A DNA stretch of 64,000 nt from Heliocidaris erythrogramma (taxonomy: Eukaryota; Echinodermata; Echinoidea; Camarodonta; Echinometridae). Location: positions 30,090,744 to 30,154,743 of the forward strand of contig CM046859.1 of the NCBI GenBank assembly GCA_025617745.1. Direction: 5' to 3'. The position numbers were made by a program, and so were the translations under genes. Shown here one piece after another: positions 11,923 to 23,867 of the stretch (within the stretch, counting starts at the first letter, position 1; each line of letters begins with the position of its first letter). The notes under the pieces were generated by a model that ran no database searches, was not told the DNA's origin, and saw only the letters and a program-made list of their open reading frames with translations.

Positions 11923-12199
11923 TAATCTATTTAATACTTACATGAATATTATATCTTTACATTACAATGTTCTTTTTTGTTTTGTTGTTTATGCGATATT
12001 CTTTTTCTCGCTTTTTTGTTGTTGTTTGTTTCACCCTTATATTATGTTAAATCTATGTGTTCACTGTTTATACATGTTTATATGTTTTGTAAATATGTTT
12101 TTATTATTTTGATACAGGGCCCCTTGGTCGAGCAGTATTTATAACTGAAAGTGCTACCCTGTTAAAATAAAATGACTAATTTAATTTAATTTAATTTAA

Positions 12200-12320
12200 A
12201 GGCATTCAAGATCAACAACAAACTTGTTTATGTCGGTGATGATGTCCATCCCTATACACGGAAACAGCACAAGATCCTCCGGAAAAAAGTGTATGAGTTG
12301 CGCGATGCCAGCCATTTTAA
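12200..12320 (+). pseudogene. Short coding-like fragment after the LINE
   Basis: A frame reading AFKINNKLVYVGDDVHPYTR then KQHKILRKKVYELRD looks protein-like and recalls 'INGKLY'-type segments of LINE ORF1 proteins or a transposon protein. It has no start or stop of its own. I cannot assign it with certainty. Confidence 0.3.
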
Positions 12321-15300
12321 TTTTGTACCTTGGTCAATTCCCCTGAGTCATTTATGATTATAGTTTTTCTATTTACCAATAACAAGATACAATACACTAT
12401 GATATTTACAATATTTACAGGAAAACCTTGTAAAATTACATCATGGTAACAACAAGAAAAATAAAATAGTAAAATGGAACCAGGAAATAGCACATGCACT
12501 AGTCAGGTAAATGGAAGGAATGGGGCAAAAATGGATGGGGCTCCTCAAAACGCTCTGTATGGCTGATGTGTCAATGGATAGACTAGGAGCAAATGCAGTG
12601 TAGGCAATTAATTATTTTCATAATATTTTTTTCTGTGTTTCCTTACAATGTTGTAGACAAGGAAGACGAAGATTGAAGATTTAAGTTTAAAGCTCATGCA
12701 GGAGCTCTGACATCACATTAGGTAGTTGGGTTTTTTTTTTTTCATTCTTGATGTGATGGTTCAGATGTTGTGGGTAGTAGTTTTTTGTTATTTTTCATTG
12801 TTTTGCCCTCCAATTAAAATGATACAAGGAAACAATTTAGTTAATCATACAAATAAGATGGTGCATAAGTCTGTACTGATTCTGAAAAAACGACATGTAT
12901 TCTAAACTTAATGAAGGATGATGTAAGATGAGTAGTAAACTTTTATCGCTAAATGTATGTGATTTAAGAGATTATGTTATATGGGAGAAAATTGTGGATT
13001 TCATCATTATGATACACGAACATGTGCTCAAGCTAATGTATAGAGATGTGTCAGTTATGTAAAAGTTTGATTGTATCATTTCACATAATATGTTCTTTGT
13101 GAAGCAAAATGTATGAATAAAAGATAATTGAAATATATTTTTTTTAAATCAGCCATGACCCCAATCATCGCCAAAGGACAATAGAGCTAATCCTAGATAG
13201 TGAGGACAAGAAAGAGTACCAAGGATCACTCCACCAATTAGCAGAAGATATTTGGAGCCATTCCCTTCGCTGGCAAAAATGGTTCCTTCCCATACAATTC
13301 CTGTCTAATCTGATTTTCTCTCGGTGAAGGATAACAGCAGTTCTTTTCAGTAAAACACTGTAACGAACCTGTGCTAAATATTTTAGCACTATTCTGTAGT
13401 AAGGGATGGGTATAAGTAACAGCACATCTGCTATAACGTGTAGACCAATGGGGATTGCAACGTATCGGTATAGGTACTGCTTAATGAAGGAAAATTAGCA
13501 TAATTCGCATATTCAAATTATATGGGGGGTTTGTCATGACTCATTTTGATAGATTATTTGTTGGAAAAGTTATCTGGACGGGAATCAGTGGTTACATTTG
13601 ATAATTCAGTCGGGGTTATATTGTTTTAAGCGAAAGTGTTGTTTTTACTAACTGTTTTCACAATAATTTGTCATATGGGTAAATATTGGAATACAAATTG
13701 TGTATGGGAGGATTATGTGCATAGTAGCCATCACATTGTATCCGCCCCCTGAGTAGCCCGATCAATCTCACCGAGATTTGCTCTTGGCTTCTACTCTATA
13801 ACCTGTACTCTTGTGTTGCTTAAAGGTAATGATTAAACTTGCCTTTCAACTGGAAATTATGGTTCCAGACTAATTCCTTTGCATATTTAATTTAATTAAT
13901 CAATTAACGTTAAGTGCTTCGAAAGACAATGAATGCTGGTGAATGATCATCAATTGAGTGACTGATTGTTCGAAGGATGATCAATTGTCTGCTGCTGTGC
14001 CGAGGCGAGAAGGGTGATCAATTGAAATCAACGGATGGGCGATTGCTGGTAGACCTGGTGGTGAGCAGTACCTGACGGTTGGTGATGGTTGTATGCCGGT
14101 AACTCCAGCCATCAGCAGCGGTCATATATTTTGACCAAACGGACGGGGAGCTCGGCAAGGCACGGGGCATCCTGACAAGATTGCCGTGTCAGCTGGCGTG
14201 GCGAACCGTGGCCGTTACAATACTAAGAGAATACTGTAGTTTATTGCCTAACTACATGTACATGTACTTGAAATGCAGTTCTTTTAGATCTTTTTCCTTT
14301 TCCAAGAAAGAAAAGAAAGAATAACTAAATGTGTATGCAACAGCCCTTGAAAGGATTACTGCACATGGTGTTACACAAAGATCTTTTATCAAGGAATTAC
14401 TGGACCATCCTGCGAGGATGCAGCAGTACAGCATGCAACGACACAGGGTCCTCCGAATACTGATCGACCTAAGAGCAGGGTAATGAAAACGTAGAAAGCA
14501 GCCGTTTCATTAGCGGTTATTAAAACCTGGTAATAAAATCCTTGAAATTCAAGTCTTCTGCACAATTAAAGCAACAAAAAAGAATTCTACTAAGGGTGAT
14601 GGAATTTTAAAGAATAAAACAAAAAACAAACATCAGGAAAAATGTTTTTGTTACAAGAAACTTGCACGAATAATAGGTTTTCACAGAAGAGAGATGAATC
14701 TAGCGATCACTGTATCCTCATCGATATTCTCTGAAACCTTCAGAAGATAGTGTGTCTCTTCAAGATAGGACCAGATTTTCTTGACATTCTGTAATACCCC
14801 AGATGTTGTCTTGCTGATCGACTCACCCTTCGTCAGTCCATTGCCTCCTTTCCAACAACCCAACAACATTCCAATAGGAAGCTTTTACTCAAGGATTATA
14901 TAACACTCTTTGTATGTGCATGAAAACTTTAGACAATTAGATAAACTCTTCAGACTATATTCTCTATTCTCTAAGTCTGCAGATCATTATGTGCATAAAA
15001 ACCAATGGCAATATGGCACACTAAACAGATTACATTACCTTCAAATCTATACTTATCAGTACACGTTAGCTGATTAACGCGGACAAGAGGATGGCTCTTC
15101 ATATGATTGCACAGTTTAAAATTCTCTGACTACATAATCAGTTTCATCACCTTTCTTTTTTCACCCCATGGTTTTGCATTACTAAACCCCTTAAAACCTT
15201 AAAAATTAAACAAAATTGTGATCATGTAATTAGAAAGCTACTTTTACTGGACACTGCTACTGAGATAAAAATCTGCAGGAATCTATAAATTGCACTGTGA

Positions 15301-15535
15301 TTCCCCATAAAATGTGAATGTTCATAAAAACCAGGATGAGCCATTTGAGGTGTAAACTGGGCATAAACTACTTTTCCATTAGCTGGATTTGGTAATTTTA
15401 TAAAAGAATTGCAAGATGATTTGGAAGATGATGATTTGGAAGACGATGATTGTGCCTTCTTTATAGTAGTGTGGAAAAGGGCCTTTAATATACAAGTGTT
15501 ATAAAAAGAGTAAAAGAAATGCAGCAAACCGTGGA
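12321..15535. other. No gene recognised between LINE remnant and CTNS
   Basis: AT-rich DNA with short frames lacking similarity. The GC-richer stretch at about 13700-14220 contains direct GATCAATTG words and could be an old LTR or other repeat, but no partner copy exists in the window. The CTNS 3' UTR must occupy the part nearest 15535. Confidence 0.45.
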
Positions 15536-15747
15536 TCAAAACACCCTGTTATTTTCTTCGTTTTTCCCCAGCGGCTTTTCTTCGTTTTTCACCAGCGGCT
15601 CATCTTCGTCAGTTGAGTCTGATTTGTCGACGGGTGCTTGACCACGATAGAGTATGTAATGTTGAATGATGAATAAAATGTCAAAAGCAATGGAGAAGAC
15701 GCCCAATCCGAACTTGGTTGGATCACCAAAAATAGATGCCCAGTCAT
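15536..15747 (-). CDS. CTNS: CTNS exon 8 (TM7, cytosolic tail, stop)
   Basis: 212 bp ending at TGA 15538-15536. Encodes [20 protein letters not shown], the last membrane segment, and a 33-residue polar tail with two [10 protein letters not shown]-like repeats. Confidence 0.94.
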
Positions 15748-18700
15748 CTGTTGCAAAATGGATTGACAAAACAGGCTTTGAGGAGAAATGCCCTTAAGCT
15801 AAATGACACTACGATTCATACTAAGAACGGTTCCAAAATACAATCATTGAAAATGAACTGGTTTATTGTTTAAAACTTACATGTAGAATAGATTGACTGG
15901 AGAAATCTACATTTGCCACTCTCAACCAAGGTTAAGTAAATGTCTACCCAGTAGGGAGGAATTCCTTGAATGCTTGAGTACCCTTTTCATGGTAGCAATA
16001 GAGTATAACTGTATATCAGCGTCACTGTATAAATGTATTTATTATACTGACAGGTATGTTTTGCAGGATTATAGTACTTAAAAATTTATAATAATACTAA
16101 TAATAATAGCTACATTTCGATTGTGCACACATCCATCGAAGGGGATGCTCAAGACAGTTACATTGTATTATTATAAACCTGGTTTAGCCCAGCTGCCTTA
16201 AGGTGCTGAAAGCATTCAAGAAAAACAAGTTCCTTCCAGCTATCCATTTACATGTACTACACCTGGGTGGAGAGTGGCAAATGTAGATTAATGTCTTGCC
16301 AAAGGACATTAGTGCCACAGCGGGACTCAAACCGCGATCCATGGGATCCACTAAACCACAACAAAATTTTTGAAGATCGTCTAATGGAGATTTATCCAAA
16401 AGTTTGATGACAAATTTGACCACTAAAATGGAAAACACAAAAACCACTGACTTGCTAGGTAACTTACTGTTATTGTAAGATATGAGAAACATCTGAAGCA
16501 AACTAAACGATCCTCCAGTAAAGTCCAATAAGATGTTTCCAATACTCCAACCCTCTGTGCTCTTTCTCCTATAATTCATGTAGGCCTACCAGAAAATATC
16601 AAAGAGATAAATATGAAATATGAAAGAATACAGCCCAAGTTGTTCAACTTAGAGTTAACTTCAGAGCGTGTATGGGTGTTGAAGGTTGTACGCCACATTC
16701 TTTGGTGACAACTGCTCCGCGTCCATTTCGTACACTAACCAAATGCTAAACTTCAACCCTGGACCACACACTATAGCTACATGTAACCTTAACCCTAAAC
16801 CTAAACCGAACATCCAAAGGTAACCCAATACATGTATATTTTATGAAATAAAGCCCGCAGCCATTGTCAATGAAGCATACATACATGTACATGTACGTGT
16901 ATGTGCATAGACTACTCTACTCACAACTGACCTTTACTTTTATTAACAGTTAACTGTGGGATAGCTTCCATGCGCATGCGTGCACTTACAGGTGTGTAGG
17001 CAAGGTCTACACGCAATTCACTTTTAACTTTGAGTAAAGTGTTGTTTTTAAACTTGCATCATCTCGTCACAGAAGTAATATCTGAAGCTGATATTCTGAA
17101 TTAATGTCTATCCTTCATTAAAAGAATCTGAGCAAACGATTGGTACCCTGCACATCATGTGACAAAATACGATTCACACAAGCCTCATGCAAATGAGCAA
17201 ATTAGCATCGGAATCAACATATGATGTCTTGAACCGTGTCGTGTATAGTACTACTGTACACAAGAAAATAGTAACTGTATTCATGTCACCTCGGGTTCCC
17301 TTGTTTAAAACCAAACCCTCTCATTTGTATAATATATATAGTACTGTACATTGGAATGGGGACCCTTAACATACAGGGTAAAATATTCTTTGGTGATTGA
17401 TCTCTATAAAGCCACTTTAGCCACACCCTTTTCCCATTATTTTCACAATTATGATGCTTGAGACCTATAGATAAAATATGTCTGTATTTGAGACAAATTA
17501 CTCACCTGTGGAATGTATTTGATGAGGGTAACTGCAAGCTTGATGTAGGAGAAGTAATTGATGAACTCCAACCAGGTGATGATACCACCGGCAGAAGCAG
17601 CAGCGATGATCAGGGTGATGAGCGCAAAGAGCCACAATCCAGCAAGGATAATGCGGCTGACGATAGATATTCGCTGACTACCTCTCTATTTGAATAAAAT
17701 ATGACAAGGAGGATTTAAAGGATAGATAATGCAGCTTTCTATACTTGGTAGCAACACTTAATCTTTCTGAGAAGACACTCATTGCTTACCTCTCTGTACT
17801 TTAACTCTTTTAATTCAAATTGGCAAATGATATTTAATATTTCTGATAGAAAAATCAATGATTATTTCCATTTACATAAAAGGCAAAGACAGAATGTCTG
17901 CAAAGGCTAGAAGAATCAACTTTTTAAATTGTAAATTGGCAACAATATTATAGAGTCAACCTCGCCTAAGTCGATCATGACAGGACTGAGTGAAATGCGT
18001 TGACTTTGGCTATTCTGACTTACGCGTGTATACAAAACACATGACACTTTGTTCTTCACATGAGGGTGCGAGAGAGAGCTCGAGAGAGGACGCGGAGATC
18101 GCGTCAGCAAGTCGGGGAATTTTTGTAAACAAAACCGGCGTGTGGCAGTTTCAACAATGATTGATTTCACATCGCCGTCTAGTTCGACTTGCGCGGTGTA
18201 AAGTTAATGTTTTTTTCATGGTATTGTTCTGAGAATTCGATCGATTTAGGCGAGTATTCGACCTAAAAAAAAATCGACTTGTACAAAGGATTATTAAACA
18301 TACGTAAGTCTATGAGGATAAATTGGGACTTTTTATTTTCATCGACTTGAGCGACTATTCGACACATGCGACATCGACTTAAGCGAGGTTGACTGTATCT
18401 CTATGATACACATGTCATTTTAAAGCACAAGATTAATCAACTTTTGTAACCTTTATTACAACTTATCTGTATGGTAGTCACTTTCTGATAACCCTCACTA
18501 TCTGACAAAGCAAATGCAGCGAGCATACAAGGTGGGATGATTTATCACTTTTATTGAAATTGGTAATTATATTATCTTTACGACAGACATTTGCTGATTA
18601 GTTCCCTGAAATAAAAAGTAACAACAGGAAGGTTTCAGAAACTAATAGATAATTCAGCTTTCTATTGTTCAAATTGGCAATGATACTTCATCTTTCTGAT

Positions 18701-21700
18701 AAGTCACTCACTGCCACCACTCTGTATGAAAAAAAAAAGACTAAATGTAAATCAATCACTTTTTTTCTTCAAATTGGGAAAATGATTTTTTAATCTTTCT
18801 GATAGACACTTGCTTTTTTACATAAAAAGCAACAACAGGAAAGTTTTGAAGTCTTAAGAAATACGCTCCCTTTCTTCTGCTCTGTAACTTTGACCTTGTA
18901 ACACTGTGTTGAACTGTGATTACACCCCACTGAGTACACTATGGCATAGGCTAACATAATTTCCATATTGTGCGCCATTAGGGGGTTAAGGGGTTTTAAC
19001 TTCAACCTAAATCAAACGCTAATACCCACTTTATTGTAGCTCATCATTGTACCCCATTCACACCAACATGACCAACAGCACACCAACAACAAACCAAACA
19101 AAAAATCATACTAGCCTGAATAGCCAAGAATCGGTCAGTTTAGAAAAGGTGTTGATTTGGTTTTGCAGTGTGACTGAGGTATATAACACTAAACCTAAAC
19201 CCGACACAAGTGCTGTGCAGGAACAATGGGATTTCACTCATTCCATCAGTTACTTACCTCGAAGATGAAGCACTGGAATATGGTGATTGCCGTTATCAAT
19301 ACAGCATGAAGACTAAAGATGACGTCATTCAGTAAGACTGGATTCACTCCATACGGATGCTTGGCCTTGTAATCATCCTGCACAGAGTGAAACATGTGAG
19401 CGGGTAAATCAAATCATTACATCCAAAAACAAATAAGGCTGCAAAATTATTAGATTACGGTTAACTTTAGCCAAATGCAAAACTTGTAAGAAGAATTTCA
19501 CAGGAATCCACTGTGCAAGTGGAAGTGCAAATTAAAGAGTCTTGTTGATAGATATGAAAATATGAATTTACTCTCATTTTTGTGGTGAGTCATTGTTATT
19601 TCTGGGACGTATTGTCATATATTTTTGAGTTCCATGTATGGGCCTACACTGCAGCTAACATTCTTGTACCATACTACCATTTTATGTCATTTACAATCAT
19701 ATGACACTATATTTGCACATGGAGATCTAAAGAATATGATTGATGTGCAATACAGACTGAGAGCTTCAAATTTCAATAAATATATTCCCATAGTCTTTCA
19801 AAAATTACAATGGCACATCCTATAAACTCACCTTTATTGGTTGGATCCAGTACATGCCAACATTGAAGACACTATATGCTATGAAACCAGTAATATTATA
19901 AGCCAGAAAGTCAAAGTTCAGACCCTTTACACTGAGGAGAAAAATAAAGTGTGGGTGTAAAGGATGAGAAAAATAAACATTGTCACAAAAAAAGCATTAT
20001 AAACGTTTCATTTTCTCTAGAATGAAAGCTTTGAAAGTAATTCCTACACTACCTGATAAGCCAGTACACTTGTATCATCAATATTATGCATACTTCTTGT
20101 TAAATAAAAAGTTGCTTTTGAAGACCTAAAATGTTCCCAAATGCTTTTCCGATGTAGCAACAATATAAAAGAAATACAACCTTAATGGTAAGTTCTTCTG
20201 AATAAGAGCAGAAAAATCAGAGAAGCAGATTGATGAAAGTTTCAACTAAATTGACCACTATTATTAAAAGTTGTGAATTTTTGAAAGTCATGACCACTCA
20301 TAATGGAATTTCAAATTTGCTGAATAGGTAATAATGTCACTATGATGTAGCAGCGAACAACTATCCCAACTGCTTCATGTATAATACACTCTAAATAAAC
20401 ATTACAACTTGTGACTAGACTAGTCGACGTACAAGTTGCTCAAATCAGGGCCCGCGCAGAACCGAGTCAGAGTTGGGTTCCGCGCGAGAGGGTTTATATT
20501 TTCCTTGATTTTCTTTATATTCCTTAACCGTTAACTCATAGAAGATCAGGTAAAGCGTTTTGAGGTTAGTGTTCATACCCCTATCCTCTCCCAAATTTGA
20601 ATCTTGAATAGTGAATCAAGAATTACATCTACATTGTAGTTAATTTCACCTTTTCCGTGTGAAATTGAGGATGACTTGAGGATAAAAGGAGATGGACCAG
20701 GCGAAGAAGTAGATCCAGCCGACCACTATGATGACAATTGATAATGCATTGCTGTGGACTACATTAATCTCCACAAACAGTCCTGATAAGCTGTGAAAAA
20801 TTAAGAAATATAAGATTTCAATAATAAATCAAATAAATCACAAGAATTTAAAGGGTCACTAAAATAAAAAAATAATTGCCCATTTTTCGTAGGAAGGTGT
20901 CATCAGGAGCCAAAAAATATCCATCACACAATTTTTTATGCATTCAGTCATATTTTATAATCATTTGAAAAGTACATTTTTGCTGATTTACACAGTCATA
21001 AGCCCCGCCCCTAAAAAAAACCCATCGAAGCGACATCGTGATCACGTGATCTGTGACGCATGAAAAGTAAGGGAAAATATTCCACTAACCTATACCGTGC
21101 GCGCCCGGAGGCCCCCGGCAGGCCCAGCCCGGTGCTTTGCGTATTTTCGTGTGTTTTATTCCTCACAATAACTTTGATTTTGGGACACAGTTTCATCAAT
21201 AATGCATAATCGGTGTATAGTTGCGGGCTGTAGCAAGACCCCTAAAGATGGTGTAAGCCTACATCATTTTCCTAAAGATGAAAATCTACGGAAATTGTGG
21301 GTCGCAAAGGTAAAGCTCACGCAGGCAGAGTGGCAAGGGCCGGCCAAGTGAGTGGAGTACAATCTGCAGCGATCACTTTGCCGAAGATGCATGATTTTGA
21401 GGATCCTGTCCTGTATTCCGAATTTGGCATGAAGAGAAGGATAAGCTAGCTAAAAGATTCAGCTATTCCAACGATCAGACGTGGAGTCAAGTCTTCCAAT
21501 CTGTTTTTCAACGACAGCAGCTGCAGCAGCTTCATCCGTATATAGACCGAAAATTGTGTTTCTCGTTCGTTAGCTAAGACGACCTAACGAACGAGAGACA
21601 GAATTTTCGGTCTACTTCACCCGTAACTCCAGGGAGCTCCAACGCGTTGGAGCTCCCTGGAGTTACTTCACCCACGGCCCTTCACCGTATTCTGCGAAGG

Positions 21701-23823
21701 GTTCAAACATATAATATGGTCGAATTTCCCCTTGCCACTCGAGCTTCTTTGCCTTCGGGGTCTGATAAATCATCTGATAAATCAGAGTTCGTATCTGCAT
21801 GGCTCAGAAAAGTCCCCCAACTCGGAATCGCGGGCACTTTTCCTCTCTCTATATAAGTTACTTGAATTCAGCCAAAATCTAAGTCAGTACCAACGTACTA
21901 TGTAAAGCGAAGTAAAAAAAAAAGTCGTAAGGGAAATAAACAAAACAAACGCGTTCACCAGTCGCCGTCGCTATGTACGAGGGGATCATAGTCACTGCCG
22001 TACTAAAGATGTGTAGGACATTGTACATACAGACGCATAAAACGGCTGTGCAGGCGTTTATGACCAATGCAAAACTTTCGTTCGGCAAGCTCAGCTGGAT
22101 GAGAACATTGTTCAAAAGAAAAGCTAAAAAAACAAAACAAGAGCTGTATATTTGGGCAAAAGCGTTTTCTGATCTTGTAGAAAATATATTGCTAATGATT
22201 ATTCACTCCTAAGATTATATTGATTAATTTCCTTTTTTTCATAAATAGTCCGTTGAACAGAGGGGTCAAATACTGCATTCTGTGTACAATATTATATGCT
22301 GCAGCCTGCAGATCTTGTGCCTCTTACTTTTCATACTTCACTTGGGGGTTAGCCAATCAGCTCACGTGTTTTAAGGAACGGTCCCAAAACCTCTACTTTT
22401 CCCCCTTTTTCGCCAAAACGAGACATAATTTGGACAATCGATTGGCAGATTCGTGATTAGAAGGCAAAACTACATGGAAAGAGCACCCATTTTCTCTCTA
22501 ATTTAGTCAACCTTTAAGAACCCAATGCCATTTCTATGACTTTCCAGGACAGATTTATTTTGCCTTTTGCCATGACCAAGTAAGTACCATTTCGGTAGGG
22601 TTGCTGCATCCAAGCGGCGTACGAATACCATGCAGTGATACATATTATTTCATGTTCGTGATGGAAGGCTCCTGTAGCCACACACGGCCCATACCCATGA
22701 TCAATTTCTATGACTTTCCATGATTTGGGGAGATTTGTCTTTCATTTTCCATGACTTTCTATGATTTTCCAGAGGAATTTATTTCTCCATGACTTTCCAG
22801 GTTTTTCCATGACCTTGGGAACCCTGGCAAATGGTATCAAATTTCCCTCATTTACAGTTATAATCTATTGTTCTTTCACTAAGCGCGACAGTTTGGAAGA
22901 ACCATGTGACTCTGTATTGTATTCGTTGAGCACAATCACATTCAAATCTTCAAACGATATGACAGTAACAAACTCTAAGCATGAAATATTTACCTGCACT
23001 ACCTCATTCTTAATCTGCAACACCAGTACAACATGTAACCAATGCTGTACTGATACATTCATGAAGAATCTCAAAGTCAATGCTCTTGAATGATCATGAT
23101 CATCTGAAGACCCACTAAAATTAACATATTTAACTAAACGGAAACAGACTGGTGATAGAGCTTTCACTGTTGCATCCTCCATGGAATGGAACAAACTCCC
23201 TCTCACTTTAAGACAATCCCCTTCCATTGATTATTTTAAGAAATCCCTTAAAACCTACTTGTTTTAGAAAACTGTCTTACTTTTTTTGTTGGTGTGTGTT
23301 TTATTGTAATGCTATGTGTATAATGAATTGTGAGCGCTTTGGGCCACTATGGGAAAAGCGCGTTATAAATGCCAGGTATTATTATTATTATTATTATGAT
23401 AACTTACTCTCCCAACTCAGAAGACGTCGTGTTCATAGATATATGGCATACCCCAACAGAAAGACTCGAGACCGTGACAGCCACTGGGCTTGAACTGTTA
23501 GACAGTAAGTCCACCTGAAAGGCAACAGACCAGTTATATAACCAATGTCAGAAATGACCCCAAATATCCAGATACTTCAAACGTGGAAAAGGCCCTCTCT
23601 ATACAGAAATTTGATGAAATAGTATTAAATTGACAAGAATGAAAGAGGCCTGATATTTAAAAAAGAATGAAAAATATAAAATACAAAGATATATCTTCCA
23701 AGAAAATGTGTATATAATAAATTCTTGATCACAAAAGGATACATAGTCAGAGGTAAATGCAAGAGAAAAGGAGAATGAGAGATAAGATAGAGAGAAAAGG
23801 AGAATGAGAGATAAGATAGAGAG

Positions 23824-23867
<44 letters not shown>

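Larger units (their letters stand above)
10494..12199 (+). mobile_element. CR1/L2-like LINE, reverse transcriptase deleted
   Basis: A 5'-truncated non-LTR retrotransposon. It keeps an endonuclease frame (10494-11372) and the extreme C-terminal region (from about 11580), but the roughly 500-residue reverse transcriptase between them is gone; the two parts meet near 11570-11585. The 3' UTR ends in TACCCTGTTAAAATAAA and a (TTAAT)n tail at 12180-12199, as in CR1/L2-type LINEs. Confidence 0.85.

Noticed and set aside
13376-14230. Possible solitary LTR in the GC-richer stretch
   Set aside because: No second copy, no TG...CA boundaries with target duplication, and no primer-binding or polypurine sites could be identified.
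22865-23227. Minus-strand frame of 120 codons, first considered as a missing CTNS exon
   Set aside because: It overlaps the complement of a LINE 3' end, and its phase does not join exons 1 and 3; the 107-bp exon at 23408-23514 fits instead.
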